Shown here: piece after piece, positions 22,065 to 33,207 of the stretch
Layout: each line of letters opens with the position of its first letter
How positions within the stretch are numbered: position 1 is the stretch's first letter
Assembly (NCBI GenBank): GCA_002335605.1
Contig: BEDY01000009.1
Location: forward strand, 1 to 64,000
DNA length: 64,000 nt
Reading direction: 5' to 3'
Source: Prillingera fragicola
Taxonomy: Eukaryota; Basidiomycota; Tremellomycetes; Trichosporonales; Trichosporonaceae
Program-made: the position numbers and the translations under genes
The notes under the pieces: model-generated
Seen by the model: the letters and a program-made list of their open reading frames with translations, nothing else
What the model was told of the DNA's origin: nothing
Database searches by the model: none

Positions 22065-24060
22065 CTAAACGGCGCTGGCAGTCTTGACCTCGCGCGAGGG
22101 CAAGGGGTCCAATCCCGCTCGCTTCTCTGCGGCACTGTAAGGTGTCTCGCCGTCGTCGGAGGAAGCTTCGACGTCCGACTCGACAAGACTCTTCTTCTCG
22201 TCGAGACGAACATTGTCGATGAGAAGGGCAAGAGGGATGGTCAGAGCAGCAAAGCAAATGCCGATGATGGCAAGCGTCTTCTGAACGTCACGGTAGGCGT
22301 ACAGAATGGCGTCACGACCAGGCGTACCCGGGGGGTTGGTCTTGACAAACGTGAGAGGACTCTTGAAGACGGCAGCGGCAACCTTTTTGGCGTCAGGCAC
22401 ACCGGCAGCCTCGAGCCCAGCAAGTAGCTTGCCGGGCAGCTGGTTGGTCCAGATGGCACCCGAAATGGCTGCCGCAATACCTCCTGCGGCCTGCGAAGCG
22501 ACAGCCCAGCAAGAAGTGATGAGGAGAGCCTCCTCGTGACCAAGCTTTGCCTGCATGGCGACGAGGGCAGGGTGCGATGACATTCCACTGCCGATACCTT
22601 CGATCAGCTCGGCAGCAACGATACCGGCGAGCTGACTGTTGCCGTAGCCACCACGGAAGTGAATGTGCATGCCCTGTGCGACGACAACCAGGACAGTTCC
22701 CGCAACGATAAGAGGCTTGACAACGCGGAAGCGGCGAATGATAAAGGCAACCACGACAATACTCAGAGTGGAAGCAAAGCTCTCGAGAGTGTTGATGCGG
22801 GTAGCACCTTCCACAGACTGGTTGAACGACACCACAAGGGTAAAGTAGAGATAGGCGTCACGGGTCGAAGTCGAAATGTTCTTGAAGAACTGCATCAGGA
22901 GAATGACGATGACGTGGCGATCCTTCATGATGTGGAACGGGAAGATGGGGTGGCGCGCCCAACGAGCCTCCCACAGGGCAAAGGTGGGGAGAAGCAGTAC
23001 ACCAATTACCATGGGGGTAATGACCTCGGCAGTGGCCCACTTTTGGGCAGAGCTTCCGCCGAGACTGAGAGGAAGGAGGATGAGGGCAAGAGCTGCGGCG
23101 AGCAGAATCAAGCCAATGAGGTCCATTACCCAGAACAGGTGCACCCAGCGCGAGGGACTGACGATAAGCTGCCACGCCGAGGGAATGTCATGCAGCAGTC
23201 CCTTACGACGGGCCTTGAGGGTACCATGGGCCAGGACACCGATGAGGCCAAGAGCGACAATGGGAATGACAATGCCCCACATTCCAGCTCCCCAGCGCCA
23301 TCCCACTCCGTCAACGACCTGCTCAGCAATTACACCACCAGCCCAGACGTTGATGATTGAGGGAAAGACACTGTGATGAGTTAGAGCTGTCCAGCAAGAG
23401 GTCTAAGCCACGTACAAGGCGAACTGGAGGAACAAGCGGTTGCGAAGAGTAGAAGTGTCGATACTGAGGGCATAGTTGAGGACTAGAAATCAGCACATGT
23501 TCCAGTCTGGTTGGAACTCACTATTTCCTGCGACGTGGCCAAGAGTGTAGAGAAGGAAACCAGGTAGGTATGAGCCGAGGTTGGTCGAAGTCGCCACAAC
23601 AATGGTGCCAATAACCCAGAACACCACAGTGGTGTTGAGCATGAAGCCACGGCCAATGTAGTCGGACAGCTTGGCGGTGATGGGGAGCGATGCAGAGGTC
23701 AGAACCTGACGAACCGTACGGACCATGCCGGCTTTGCCAGTCTCGCCAAACTCGTTAAGAGCAATAGCCTGGTATGTGCCAAGAACCACTGCGGCGGTGG
23801 TACGTGCATCTTTTGGTTGTCAGCAAGTCTGGAATGACAGGCTACCCACAAGTCAGGAGAATGAGAGCAACGAGAAACCAAATCTTGTTCGTACGGTTCC
23901 AAGCGGTGGTGATGGCCTCGATGCGAGCTACACCAGGCGAGGCGCGGTCGCTCGCGACCACACTGCCGTTGTCATCGTGGTGTTGGTGGCCTTCAAGCTC
24001 GGACTGGCGGGTGCGCTGGCGAAGCTCGTTGGTCTCTTCTGGGTGTAGTTTGGATTCCAT
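22065..24060 (-). CDS. MFS siderophore-iron transporter (SIT/ARN type)
   Basis: Exons 24060-23850, 23809-23522, 23482-23416 and 23370-22065 give 623 aa, with introns of 38-46 nt; every join keeps frame. A charged N-terminus of about 55 residues precedes about 14 hydrophobic segments, the SIT-family topology. LLTYARTTAAVVLGTYQ in TM1 and AKLSDYIGRG in the loop after TM2 are typical of the siderophore group of the major facilitator superfamily. It is expected to import ferric siderophore at the plasma membrane by proton symport. A start at 24144 would add 28 residues, but the ATG at 24060 fits the family better. No siderophore biosynthesis gene is nearby. Confidence 0.9.
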
Positions 24061-25250
24061 GGCAATGGATTGGCCGTCTGGCGAAAGTGTGCGGTGCTGC
24101 AGATGATGTAGCAACTTTTTTTTGCAAGTGGGTCCGCTTCCCAACTCTCTCTCATCTTAAAGAGAATGGAGCCAGCCCATAGCGCAACGGTTTTCTTCAT
24201 CTCCCCCGATGACCCGACGCCCGCCGGCCAGCAACCTGCCTGCGAGATTGACCTCGACGGCCGGAACGGACCGCCCGCGCACCAACGCCAAGCGGAAACG
24301 TTGTGCTCGTCATGTCCAGAAGCGCGCGCTCCACAGCAACCCCGCACGAACTTCAGGTCGTGTGACATTTATGACAGGGACGCGATGGTGTCACAACCTG
24401 GCTTGCACAGGGAAGGAAACCTTTGTGCGGCCGACAGCTCAGGTCGTTGGACTTGGTGATGCAGAGGCAGAGCCAGTGAATTGAGAGCATCGCATGGGCC
24501 ATGCGCCGACAGGCTTGGATGAGGTTCAGGAATTCGGCCGATGATCAAGAGTGACAGCAGGGCAACGAGAGTGCCAAGCCAACCTACATGCCGAGCCCAC
24601 CGCAATCTGATAAAAACGAGCACGCCCATCAGCTAATCAGATTGCGAACCGAAACAGCAACTTGTTCTTGGCGGCCGGCCTCCCATTTTGCTTGCTTTGC
24701 AACTACTCTGACCCATCGGAACAACGGGTCAATTCTGAAAATAGCTTCATGTGTCTTGCATACAATTGTATGTACTGTAGAGTATGTAGGTTGATTAGCA
24801 GGCAGTAGTAGTTTCAAAACCAGTACGAGTGGTGAAAATGTGACGTCTTGCGGCGGTACTGTACGTACAGTTCAGTTTCTGGGATCCTGGGTACGGTGCT
24901 AAGTACCACGGCACCGCATATGATGGCAATGTCGCCCCGCACCAACAGTCGCGCGACCCGCACGCACTACTGTACGTGCAACCCTCAGGAAGGTCTCAGT
25001 TTCCTGTTTTCGCTTGCTGCGTAATACACTACGACGCTTGTCAATTCGTCAATAAAGTACTGGTGTATGCATCAAATGCAACTCAGCAACGTGGACAGCA
25101 TACTGTTAAAGACAATGCATCGACAGAAGGACGTCCACCTGGAAGCCACACCGGCATGCTGCTGTGAGCCATGAGGGGGGGCACAGCTTGCAATTGAATT
25201 CATGCACATGCAACCGACGCGCCTATCATCCGCTGAACCTAAGTGACTCT
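24061..25250. other. Intergenic region upstream of the siderophore-type transporter
   Basis: About 1.2 kb, of which the left side is the transporter promoter and the right side faces the 3' end of the kinase-like gene. Open frames here are short and have no recognisable domain. No repeat or RNA gene is seen. Confidence 0.4.
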
Positions 25251-27483
25251 CTATGTGGTGGCACGGCATAAATCGAGGGAGCGCGAAAGCCAGCCCTTCT
25301 CAAACTGCAGTGAGGGGCCGAAGTCCTCATCGTCACGGCCGTCGGCCTGGGTGAAATCGAGAATGACAAGCTCGTCTGGCTCGTGCTCCACTGGCATATC
25401 ATCGTCGTCCGTGTTGGCCAAGCGGGTGGCGAGGTTGCCAAGATCGTAAGAGTTGTGCACCACGCCGGCCGCATGCAACGATGAGTACGCTCGATCAATG
25501 AGCACGCTGCCAGTCAATTACAACCGACCCATGTAGACTCACTGATACTTGGCGGCGGAATCCCATCGCGAAGTAGGCACATCCGGTAGCTCGTCCACTG
25601 TCCGGCCTGCGTCCTCGAGGACCATGATGTACACCTCGAATACGTCCCGTACCGCGGTGTATCGGGCAAGCCAGAGACCGTAGAAGCGAGAAACGGTCGA
25701 GCCTTGCAGGGCCACAAGATAGTCGGTGTAGATTCTCGCCTCGTGGAGGACACGGTGCCCAAGGCCCTCAACAATGTTGGGATTGCAGGCCTTGACAATG
25801 ACGTTGACCTTTTGATCAGAGTTTGACAACATTGCAGTCGCCGCGTAGACGTCGTAAAGGCCATCTGTGTACAGAAAGTCGACAATGTCCACTGTGAGGG
25901 TCTCTGGAGCCGGCGGTGAAAGGGAGCGCGTAGGCGGGGTTGATTCGGGCACGTGAGCCTCGAGAACGACTGACAATGGCGGCGTGTCGCGCGAAGAAGA
26001 TTGTTGAGTCACCTTCAAGTCATTTTGCTCGTCCAGGATGGGTGGCGCAGTATCGAAAACTTGTGTAGCCGGTTTGGGAGGGGTCATAAGAAGAACATCG
26101 GGACCGCTACCCTTGCTGTCGTTGCTCGTGTTGGAGCCAAGTTTGCTCTCTGGACTGCTCATTGTGCTGGAGATTGGACTCGGCGTGAAGCTCGAGTGCA
26201 ACACACGGGCTGAGGGAGGGTAAAGGTTTGAGAACTCGGATGTCCGAGTCACAAGTGGGGTAAGAGCCGCGCACGGACCATTGCGGCTCGGGGGAACGCT
26301 GAGGGCAAGAAGGGGGGGTGGATGCATCGGATGCTGTGGTTGGCCGCAGTCCATGGTGGAGAGTGTCGGTGATGGGAGCGGTGGTGATGGCGTGGGGATC
26401 ACTGGGTTGCGTGGGTTGGGACTGGGAAGAGCCGCGGAAGCAAATTTTGCGGAAGCAGTAGTCAGCTTCCCAGCTGGTGTCACAGATGCTGGCTGGCTTG
26501 TGGTGGCTGCGGTGGACGTGCCCATCTGGACTCTGGCGAGAGGCGCGCTTGTCGATGGTTTGGATATGACAATGGAATTCATTGCTTGGGGTGTGAGAAG
26601 AACGCTTTCAGAGGCTGGCTCTACTACCATCGCAGCCAGCAGCAACGAAAAAGGCGTGCAGCGTCGGATAGTCCCATCAGTGAGCTGGACGTCCACACCT
26701 GTCCGTGGAACAACTTGCGACATCTTGACGACTGTTTTGGATTCAAGACGAAAAACGATGAAGGCCTCCGGAGTGCCATAGAAGATATGACTGGAGCGCG
26801 TGGTGTGAAATTCCAGCAGAACCTGATCGTCAGCTCCGTCAACCAAGTAAACGCACTTGTGACAAAGCAGCAATGCTTGCCACAGACAGCCCCTCAATTC
26901 GAGGGCGACCCTTTCCGTCGAAGCAGAGATCTAGATCGCGATCTTCTGAGTCTAGGTCAGATGTTCGCGAGGTGCTGAAGGCCTTCAACTCCAACACAGC
27001 CTTCACTGCAATGCCATTCTCCTCCTCCGATACAATGAGATACTCTGTGGCCCCCTTCGACCCAGAAGATCCCAGATACCAGCCCCTGGTAGCTATGATA
27101 TTAGGAGCGCGTCCAGGCTTGTAGTTGGAAGCGTTCAAAAGAAACGAGTTTGCAAACTGCATTGGCCCCTCACGCATACATGACCCAACATCGAATTCCA
27201 GGTGATGGACAACCCGCTCCTGACTAACGGTGTCGATGTTGGCCAAGCCCGCAGCGTATCGTTGCTGAGTAGCGTCGTCAAAGTAAGTGTCGGCCAATGA
27301 GTCGTCCAGCTCCTGGACCAAGCAAGTGAGGACGCCGTGGTCACGCTGGAAGGACACGATCGGCCCTGCATTTGCAACAGGACGGCCAAGGTTGAGCTGC
27401 TCGCAAAGTCGCCGGATCACCAGTGTCTCTTTCGGATCGGCACCGGAAGGCTGGCCTTTCCGTTTCTTGGGTGGTGGCGCCAT
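25251..27483 (-). CDS. Kinase-like protein with degenerate catalytic motifs (probable pseudokinase)
   Basis: Exons 27483-26857, 26822-25543 and 25506-25251 give 720 aa; an in-frame ATG at 27705 would extend it to 794 aa. The N-terminal 250 residues include a basic PPPKKRKG stretch and an alpha/beta region. A 200-residue Pro/Ser/Thr-rich linker follows. The C-terminal third resembles fungal-type (FunK1/APH-like) kinases: VNVIVKACNP (Lys of beta-3), HEARIY (Glu of alpha-C), YIMVLED hinge, LHAAGVVHNSYDLGNL in the catalytic-loop position and LVILDFTQA for the DFG position. The usual HxD aspartate is a serine, so phosphotransfer is doubtful. Splicing joins two frames that otherwise end, which supports a real gene. 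Function unknown. Confidence 0.7.
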
Positions 27484-27722
27484 TGACCTTTGTCGATGCG
27501 CCTCGTTGATGCCGGTTCGGGAGACGCCGGGGCAGGCTTGAACTTCGCTGTCCAGTGCGAAGCGCGTATTGGGAGAGAAAACTGTGCCGAAGGCTAGGTC
27601 GCGGGGCTTGCTAGGTAACAGCCTTGGTGCAACTGGTGAAGGAGGCGGTTGAGGGACAGTGGCAGCGTGCGGCCTAAACGTGGAACTGGAACTGATGGTG
27701 GCCATAATGGGCAGAGACCATC

Positions 27723-28130
27723 GGTGGCGCAGAAGTCGATGATGTGGAGGTGGAAGAAGGGAGGATGAGAGGGAGGCGGTTGAGGAAGTCCAGCCACTGC
27801 TGGGAGAGTCACGGCGCGAACAATTGGATGACGGTCGTGGACGTGCAAGACAGTAAGAACGGGTGGCGCAGAATGGGTGGTGTTGAGGTGGAAGAGGTAG
27901 ACTGAGAGGGACACAGTAGTGGAGGAAGCCCACCGTAAGGTGGGAGAGTCAAGCCCGGCGCGACTTGTTTGAATGCGGTGGTGAATATCAAAGATAGCCA
28001 GGATGAATGGCGCTGCAGTCGGCGTCGGTGTTGTGGACGTGGATGTGGAAGAGGAAGAGTCGGATCGTGGAGGAAACTAGTCCTAACAGCATGTCAAGTC
28101 TGGCGGCGCGAATGATTTCAAGATACAGTA
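27723..28130. repeat. Degenerate tandem repeat, about 140-base unit, three copies
   Basis: Units begin near 27723, 27861 and 28008. Each starts with GGTGGCGCAG or a variant, continues GAGGTGGAAGA and GAGGAAG, and then GGAGAGTCA (first two copies) and GGCGCGA in the same order, with point changes and small indels between them. The block lies immediately upstream of the kinase-like gene and the first unit borders its alternative start at 27705. Confidence 0.6.
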
Positions 28131-28336
28131 CATTGCACGCTCAGTCATGGTCAGGGAAACTACACGTCACTTTTCTCGGTTAGACGCCCATTCCCATTCA
28201 GTGTAAATACATGTCACGTGACAATTTGAAATGGCATTCGAAACTAACTTATTAGAGATGGCAACGTACATGTACATCTGGAGACACGTTTTGAGGATGC
28301 TTTCATCAAGTCTGTGAGAGCCTGCCTAGCCCGGAG

Positions 28337-28381
28337 AGGATAGGATCGCACAGGATAGGATCGAACAGGACAGAACCGGAT
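28337..28381 (+). repeat. 15-base tandem repeat AGGATAGGATCGNAC, three copies
   Basis: Two almost identical units at 28337 and 28352 and a diverged third at 28367. It sits in the gene-free stretch and no function is evident. Confidence 0.75.
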
Positions 28382-28942
28382 GGGAAGCGGAAGAGTAGCA
28401 GTTATGCAACATATACGAACGAAGCAGACAGGATAAGTCCTCGACTCTTGGCATCCATCCTAATCCTCAAACGCACAAACTCGTTCAGTACAGTCGCATG
28501 AGCCAAAGAACATCGCAGCCCCCCGCGCATCGATGGCTAGCACTAATCCTACCATTGACGCCCGATGTGCCAGCAGTAGCAGCAAAGGCAATACTGTGGA
28601 GATGTGTCAGTCTGTTCCTGACAGCTCGTCAAGACAGACCTCCCCCCCCCAGCGCTGCTGACGCTCTGCCCATGATCACCGAGTACTCTGCACCTCACCT
28701 GGCCCATATGCAGCAGTGCAGGTAACCCCGAGACCGTATTTCACCCCGTTTCAAAGGAGTGCTAGGTCCAGCGGTTACACAAAGTGTTGTTAATCTGCCG
28801 TGAAAGACGATTTGAGATTGGGATACATCCAGACCTGGGTGCACCCAAACAGGGGGAAACGTCACCGGCGTGCCGTCTGCCGAGTCCACCGTTGCCGTCA
28901 GTTGCTTGTCCGAGCAGCCCGACGCGCCGACGTGGGGTGGTA

Positions 28943-28944
<2 letters not shown>

Positions 28945-29000
<56 letters not shown>
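28945..29000 (+). repeat. Uninterrupted poly-C tract of 56 bases
   Basis: A pure run of cytosines, flanked by GTGGTAAA on the left and GCAAGCTGCTTCC on the right. On the other strand it is poly-G and could form stacked quadruplexes. The length is unusual for a nuclear genome, and the exact count is error-prone in sequencing. Confidence 0.95.
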
Positions 29001-29001
<1 letters not shown>

Positions 29002-30200
29002 CAAGCTGCTTCCAACAGGCACTTTGACTGCGGGCTTGGCAGCAACAGCGGCGACGTGCGGAGCGTGCGGCCTCGGTCATGCTTGCCGCTCCGCCCGCCA
29101 GAGCCGTGCTGGTCGGGCTGCCGCTGTGCCCGCCGTGCCCGTATTGCAAGCCTTCAGGAGCGGCAGTTGTGCGCAGCAGTGTTAGATCAGGGATGCACCC
29201 CGTTCTTCTGCTGTGACTCTTGGCACTAGTATGGTTGTATGCTGTTCGGGTCCAGCATTCAATGGTAATAAAATTGCATTGCACCTTTGCATGCCCCATG
29301 CCCGTCGTGGACAGTGCCCGTAATCGAGGCGTCCGGGCTTGCGCTCGGGATCTGGCTCGCTGCATGGCGTCGCGAGCAGCCAAGCAGTACAGCACACAGT
29401 GCTGCAGAATGTCTGTGATCTGTAGACGGCCCACAGAATATGCGGGGGGGGGCGAAGCAGTCAGCCGCGAGGAACCGTCTCCATACGTGATGGACGAGCT
29501 TGCGCGAGGTACAGACTGGCACCAAACAACATGCATGGAGACGCATTCCATTCTATCTATCATGCATTGGGTTGAGTGGGCACGCATATCCCCCTCCCGG
29601 CGCAGTCTCGGGTCACGACTAGCACTACTCACACGACCACCTCTGTCGTTCCGTGGCCCTGATGTACGGCACTCTTCCCTTTGACCCACTACCCGAATTG
29701 ATACTACTGATATTGATTGGGTTCATTATCTTTACGGCTGATCCATGTTCTCCTCCTCGTACATCCAGCTGCTGCTGCTGCTGCATGCAGGTGGCTTGCT
29801 CTTGACCCTGCCCGCCCTGCCGCCGGTACTGCGCAGTCTCGGGCACAACCCTGGAATCACACCCTCTTGACATGTCACCGCTGCACGAGTACAGGAGCAA
29901 GTCGTCCTCTGATCCTCTGTAGGCCTTCGGGGGGCACGTACTCTGCTCTGCGTGTTCCCCCTTCAAGTACATAGCCATGCAGATCCTGGCACGCGACCAA
30001 AGACTCCTGGCACATACCTGGCGCACACGAGCACCACCACCCTTTCCCTGTTGCTCGGCCCCTCACTGCTACTACTGCTGCTGCTGCGTCGTGCTCCCCT
30101 CCTAGCTCCCTCACCCTGCACGTCTGCTGCGCGACGCAACACCAACGGAAAATCAAAAGTACTGAACACTACTCTAGTTTGCACAATCTCTCTCCACACA

Positions 30201-32851
30201 ATGATACCCCCATCGAGAGCACGGAGGCTCACCGCCATTCTCGCACTCTGGATCACAGGCTACCTCGGCGCATGGCACATTCTCTCTGCGTCCCCCGTAA
30301 AGACTGTCATTGGCATCGCGACCCGCGCGTCCAACCAGCAGTTTGTCTTTAGCTCGCCAACACCACTACCAGAACCCGAGCGCGAGCACGACACTCTCGA
30401 CAGCCTTGACCCCAGATACAGGCCGTTTTCGCCGCACCTCCCGCCAGCCGACCTGGTGAAGCTGCACCCCACCCGTGTCTTTCCACAGCGCTGCCTCGAG
30501 TCATGGCTGGGCCACGGCACGTTGACGGGCTGTACACCGTCAGACCTGGGCGACGAGGAGCCTCTCGACATTGTCTGGCTCTGGGTCAACGGCAGTGACG
30601 CCCGGTGGGAGGCCGAGTTTATCAAGCACCGTACAGACGTCGGCATCAAGTCGCCAGTCAAGCACTTTAGGTGAGCCCTTGCCCTTGCTGGCACCAACTC
30701 ACACTGCAGGGAGCAGAACGAGCTCGTCTACAGCATGCGCTCAGTCCTTGCGGCCATGCACGGCGCGATCCGTACCTGCCATCTGGCGCTGTACGACTAT
30801 GCCTTCAACGTGAGCACGGACGCTGCCTTCCTCGACCCCTCGGTGGTTGCCGCGCTGCACACGAGCCTTGGCACCGCGCAGTCTGGCAACACCCTCTCCG
30901 CCAAGGCCGAAGCACACCTCACTGCCAACTGGCGCGTTGCCCAGACACCCACCTGGATCGACTGGTCAAAGGTCAACCCCAGCACAAAGGCACCAGGAAG
31001 CCCCGGCCTGCTCCCTCCTCGCAGTGTGCTCGAGCCCCGCCTGCGCTTTGCGGGCCACAGCGAGACTTACCACCTGCCGACGGTCAACCGCGACGGATCG
31101 CCGCGCGAGCTCGGCGAGGCGGCGTGGGCGGAAAAGGAGTGGCGCGCGCGTGCCCTGCCGACGTACAACAGCATGGCGATCGAGTCGCGCCTCGGCTGGC
31201 TCCCGGGGCTGGCCGACACGGCCGTCGCGTTCAACGACGACTTTTTCCTCCTCAAACCCCTTTCAGTGTCCGATTTCCACTCGCCGCTCTACGGCTCGGT
31301 CCTCCGGTACAAGGACGGCCCGCACAACGTCCCGGACAAGCTGCACGAGGGGCTGAAGCGCGACGGCGGCGAGAACGGCGGCCTGATCCACGCCAACTGG
31401 CTCCTCTCCCAGCGCTTCCCGCAGAGGACACGCCCGGGGCTCGCCCACGTGCCCAAAGTTATTACGCGGCAGCTGCAGCACGAGGCCATGATCATGTTTG
31501 ACGAGGCGTGCACGTCGGCGAGCTCGAAAAAGTTTCGCGAGCAGCTCGTCGGCGACGGCGACGTGCAGTCGCAGTGGCTCCAGAATGGTTTGCGCGTGAG
31601 TTCTGTGTTCGAGTCCGCAGGTGGACACCGAAAGTGGAGGTTGGTCACGCGACCACCCACATCACACGACCACCAACTCACACGACTGTTCATCACTAAC
31701 AACCCACAGGTAGAACGCTGGCGCGAAGCTCTCCTCTGGACCTGGGCCGTGGCCAAGCACGGCAACACGGCGGACGGATTCGGGATCTGGGGCGACGTCG
31801 CGCGCGGCGAGCTCGAGCGCGTTTTGAAAGTCAACGCGTCGCCTGTTGGCGTCAACGTCACCATCCCGAGGGCAGAGAGGGATACCCTCAAGAAGGGACA
31901 TGTTGCGTCTGTGTTTGAGGGTGTCGGATGGGGGGTGCCGCAGGATACAAACTACAAGTTTTGTGAGTTCATGGGCGAGTGACAACTACGTCAAAGACGA
32001 AGAAATGTGGGCTGCTTGTGCTGGCTGCGAGCAAAAGCGCGCTTCCGCCGTTCCGCGGTTGGTAGCGAGCAAGCGTGCGGGCTTTTCTGCCATTCGACAT
32101 TTCCACTGGTGGAACTGAATCCTTGGCACCAGAGGCGTCGGCGCGTCAGCCAATTCAATGAATTGGCCCACCCACCTTGCCCCCACACCGCACAATGCAA
32201 GTGCTAACCACCCCAGCGTCCCTCGACGGCCACCTGCCGCAGACGATGGAGCTGCACAAGTATCCCAACTGCACGATCGACCCGGTCGAGTGCTTTGGCG
32301 ATTTCTGGGCCGCCAACGAGTCCACGACCGCCGCCCACATGTTCAAGCACATTACGTTCCGCAAGCCACAGTGCGGCGACTGCGTGATCATGGCACTCGT
32401 CGGCGACTCGGGCCGCCTCGGCCTGTCGTCCTTCTTCCCCCCGGCCCAGACGACCTACACCGCGCCCTACGATGTGCTCCCGCCGCACGCGCCTGGCTCA
32501 CCCCCACACCTGCCCCTCACGCGGACGTGGCAGGAGACCGACTTTAGTCTCGACGCAGTCGTCTCCCCGCTCACTGGCCCTGGCGTCGCCGTCGACCTGC
32601 GCGAGTGGACGATGCGCCTGCTCTTCCGCTACATGTATACCTGGGGCGCCTCACATCTCAAGTTTGAACAGCTGCGCAACCCCAAGACGGCCAAGAAGAT
32701 TCTCCTCGAGGACCTCGACCCCAAGCGCGGGGACAAGGCGAGTGTGCTGTGCTTGAACGACGATATCGAGGAGGGGTACGACGAGGTGCGCGACATTGTC
32801 ACAACGTGGTTCCAGAAGACTTGGCCAGACAAGGTTCCTTGGGAGCGTTAG
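30201..32851 (+). CDS. Stealth-domain phosphotransferase, xylosylphosphotransferase (Xpt1)-like
   Basis: Four exons (30201-30670, 30710-31595, 31710-31962, 32217-32851) give 747 aa. An N-terminal anchor (about 11-30) makes it a type II Golgi protein. Stealth conserved regions appear in order: PLDIVWLWVNGSD (about 122-133), HFREQNELVYSMRS (about 156-169, formed by the first splice), then AFNDDFFL with its flanks, and near the end a VLCLNDDIEEG block. Stealth enzymes transfer sugar-1-phosphates from nucleotide sugars; the fungal example is Cryptococcus Xpt1, which adds xylose-phosphate to mannose of O-glycans. Assigning the same donor here is inference. The 114-nt second intron is a multiple of three and has no stop, so its retention would insert 38 residues. 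Confidence 0.9.
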
Positions 32852-33207
32852 ATGCTTTCTGGGCACTGGATTAGATGGGGACAATTATTTGTATACTAGT
32901 GTGTGTTCATAAGGACAGTGGCATCAGCGCGCATGATGAAACCAAATGGCATAGTCTGTGTGGTTGGCTGCAGTGCGTCTGGCATCCGTGTGGCCCACTA
33001 GTTCCAACCGACCGGTGGACAGCCCACCGACCGCGCGCAGGCTTGAGCAACTTCTTTTCAGGCTGCCAGTGGCTTCCTCTCTGCCGTAGCTTGCATTGAC
33101 AGCCGGTCCGGCTGCAGAGGGTGCTTTGCAATGAGCCGCCCACTTGAAATCATTAGCCATCTTTGATAAATACATGCTTTTTGACGGCAAACAAGCACCA
33201 CGCAGGT
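32852..33207. other. Intergenic region between convergent genes
   Basis: About 355 bases between the stop codons of the Stealth gene and the 2OG oxygenase gene. Nothing beyond terminator sequence is recognised. Confidence 0.4.

Larger units (their letters stand above)
27706..30200. other. 2.5-kb gene-free stretch rich in repeats
   Basis: No credible gene is found between the kinase-like gene and the Stealth gene. It contains three degenerate copies of a roughly 140-base unit (27723-28130), three copies of a 15-base unit (28337-28381), a homopolymer of 56 C (28945-29000) and GC-poor spacers. The frames across the poly-C tract are low complexity. The final 200 bases are the Stealth gene promoter. 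Confidence 0.55.

Noticed and set aside
28695..29045. Frames through the poly-C tract giving long Gly or Pro runs
   Set aside because: Translation of a homopolymer; no support as a protein.
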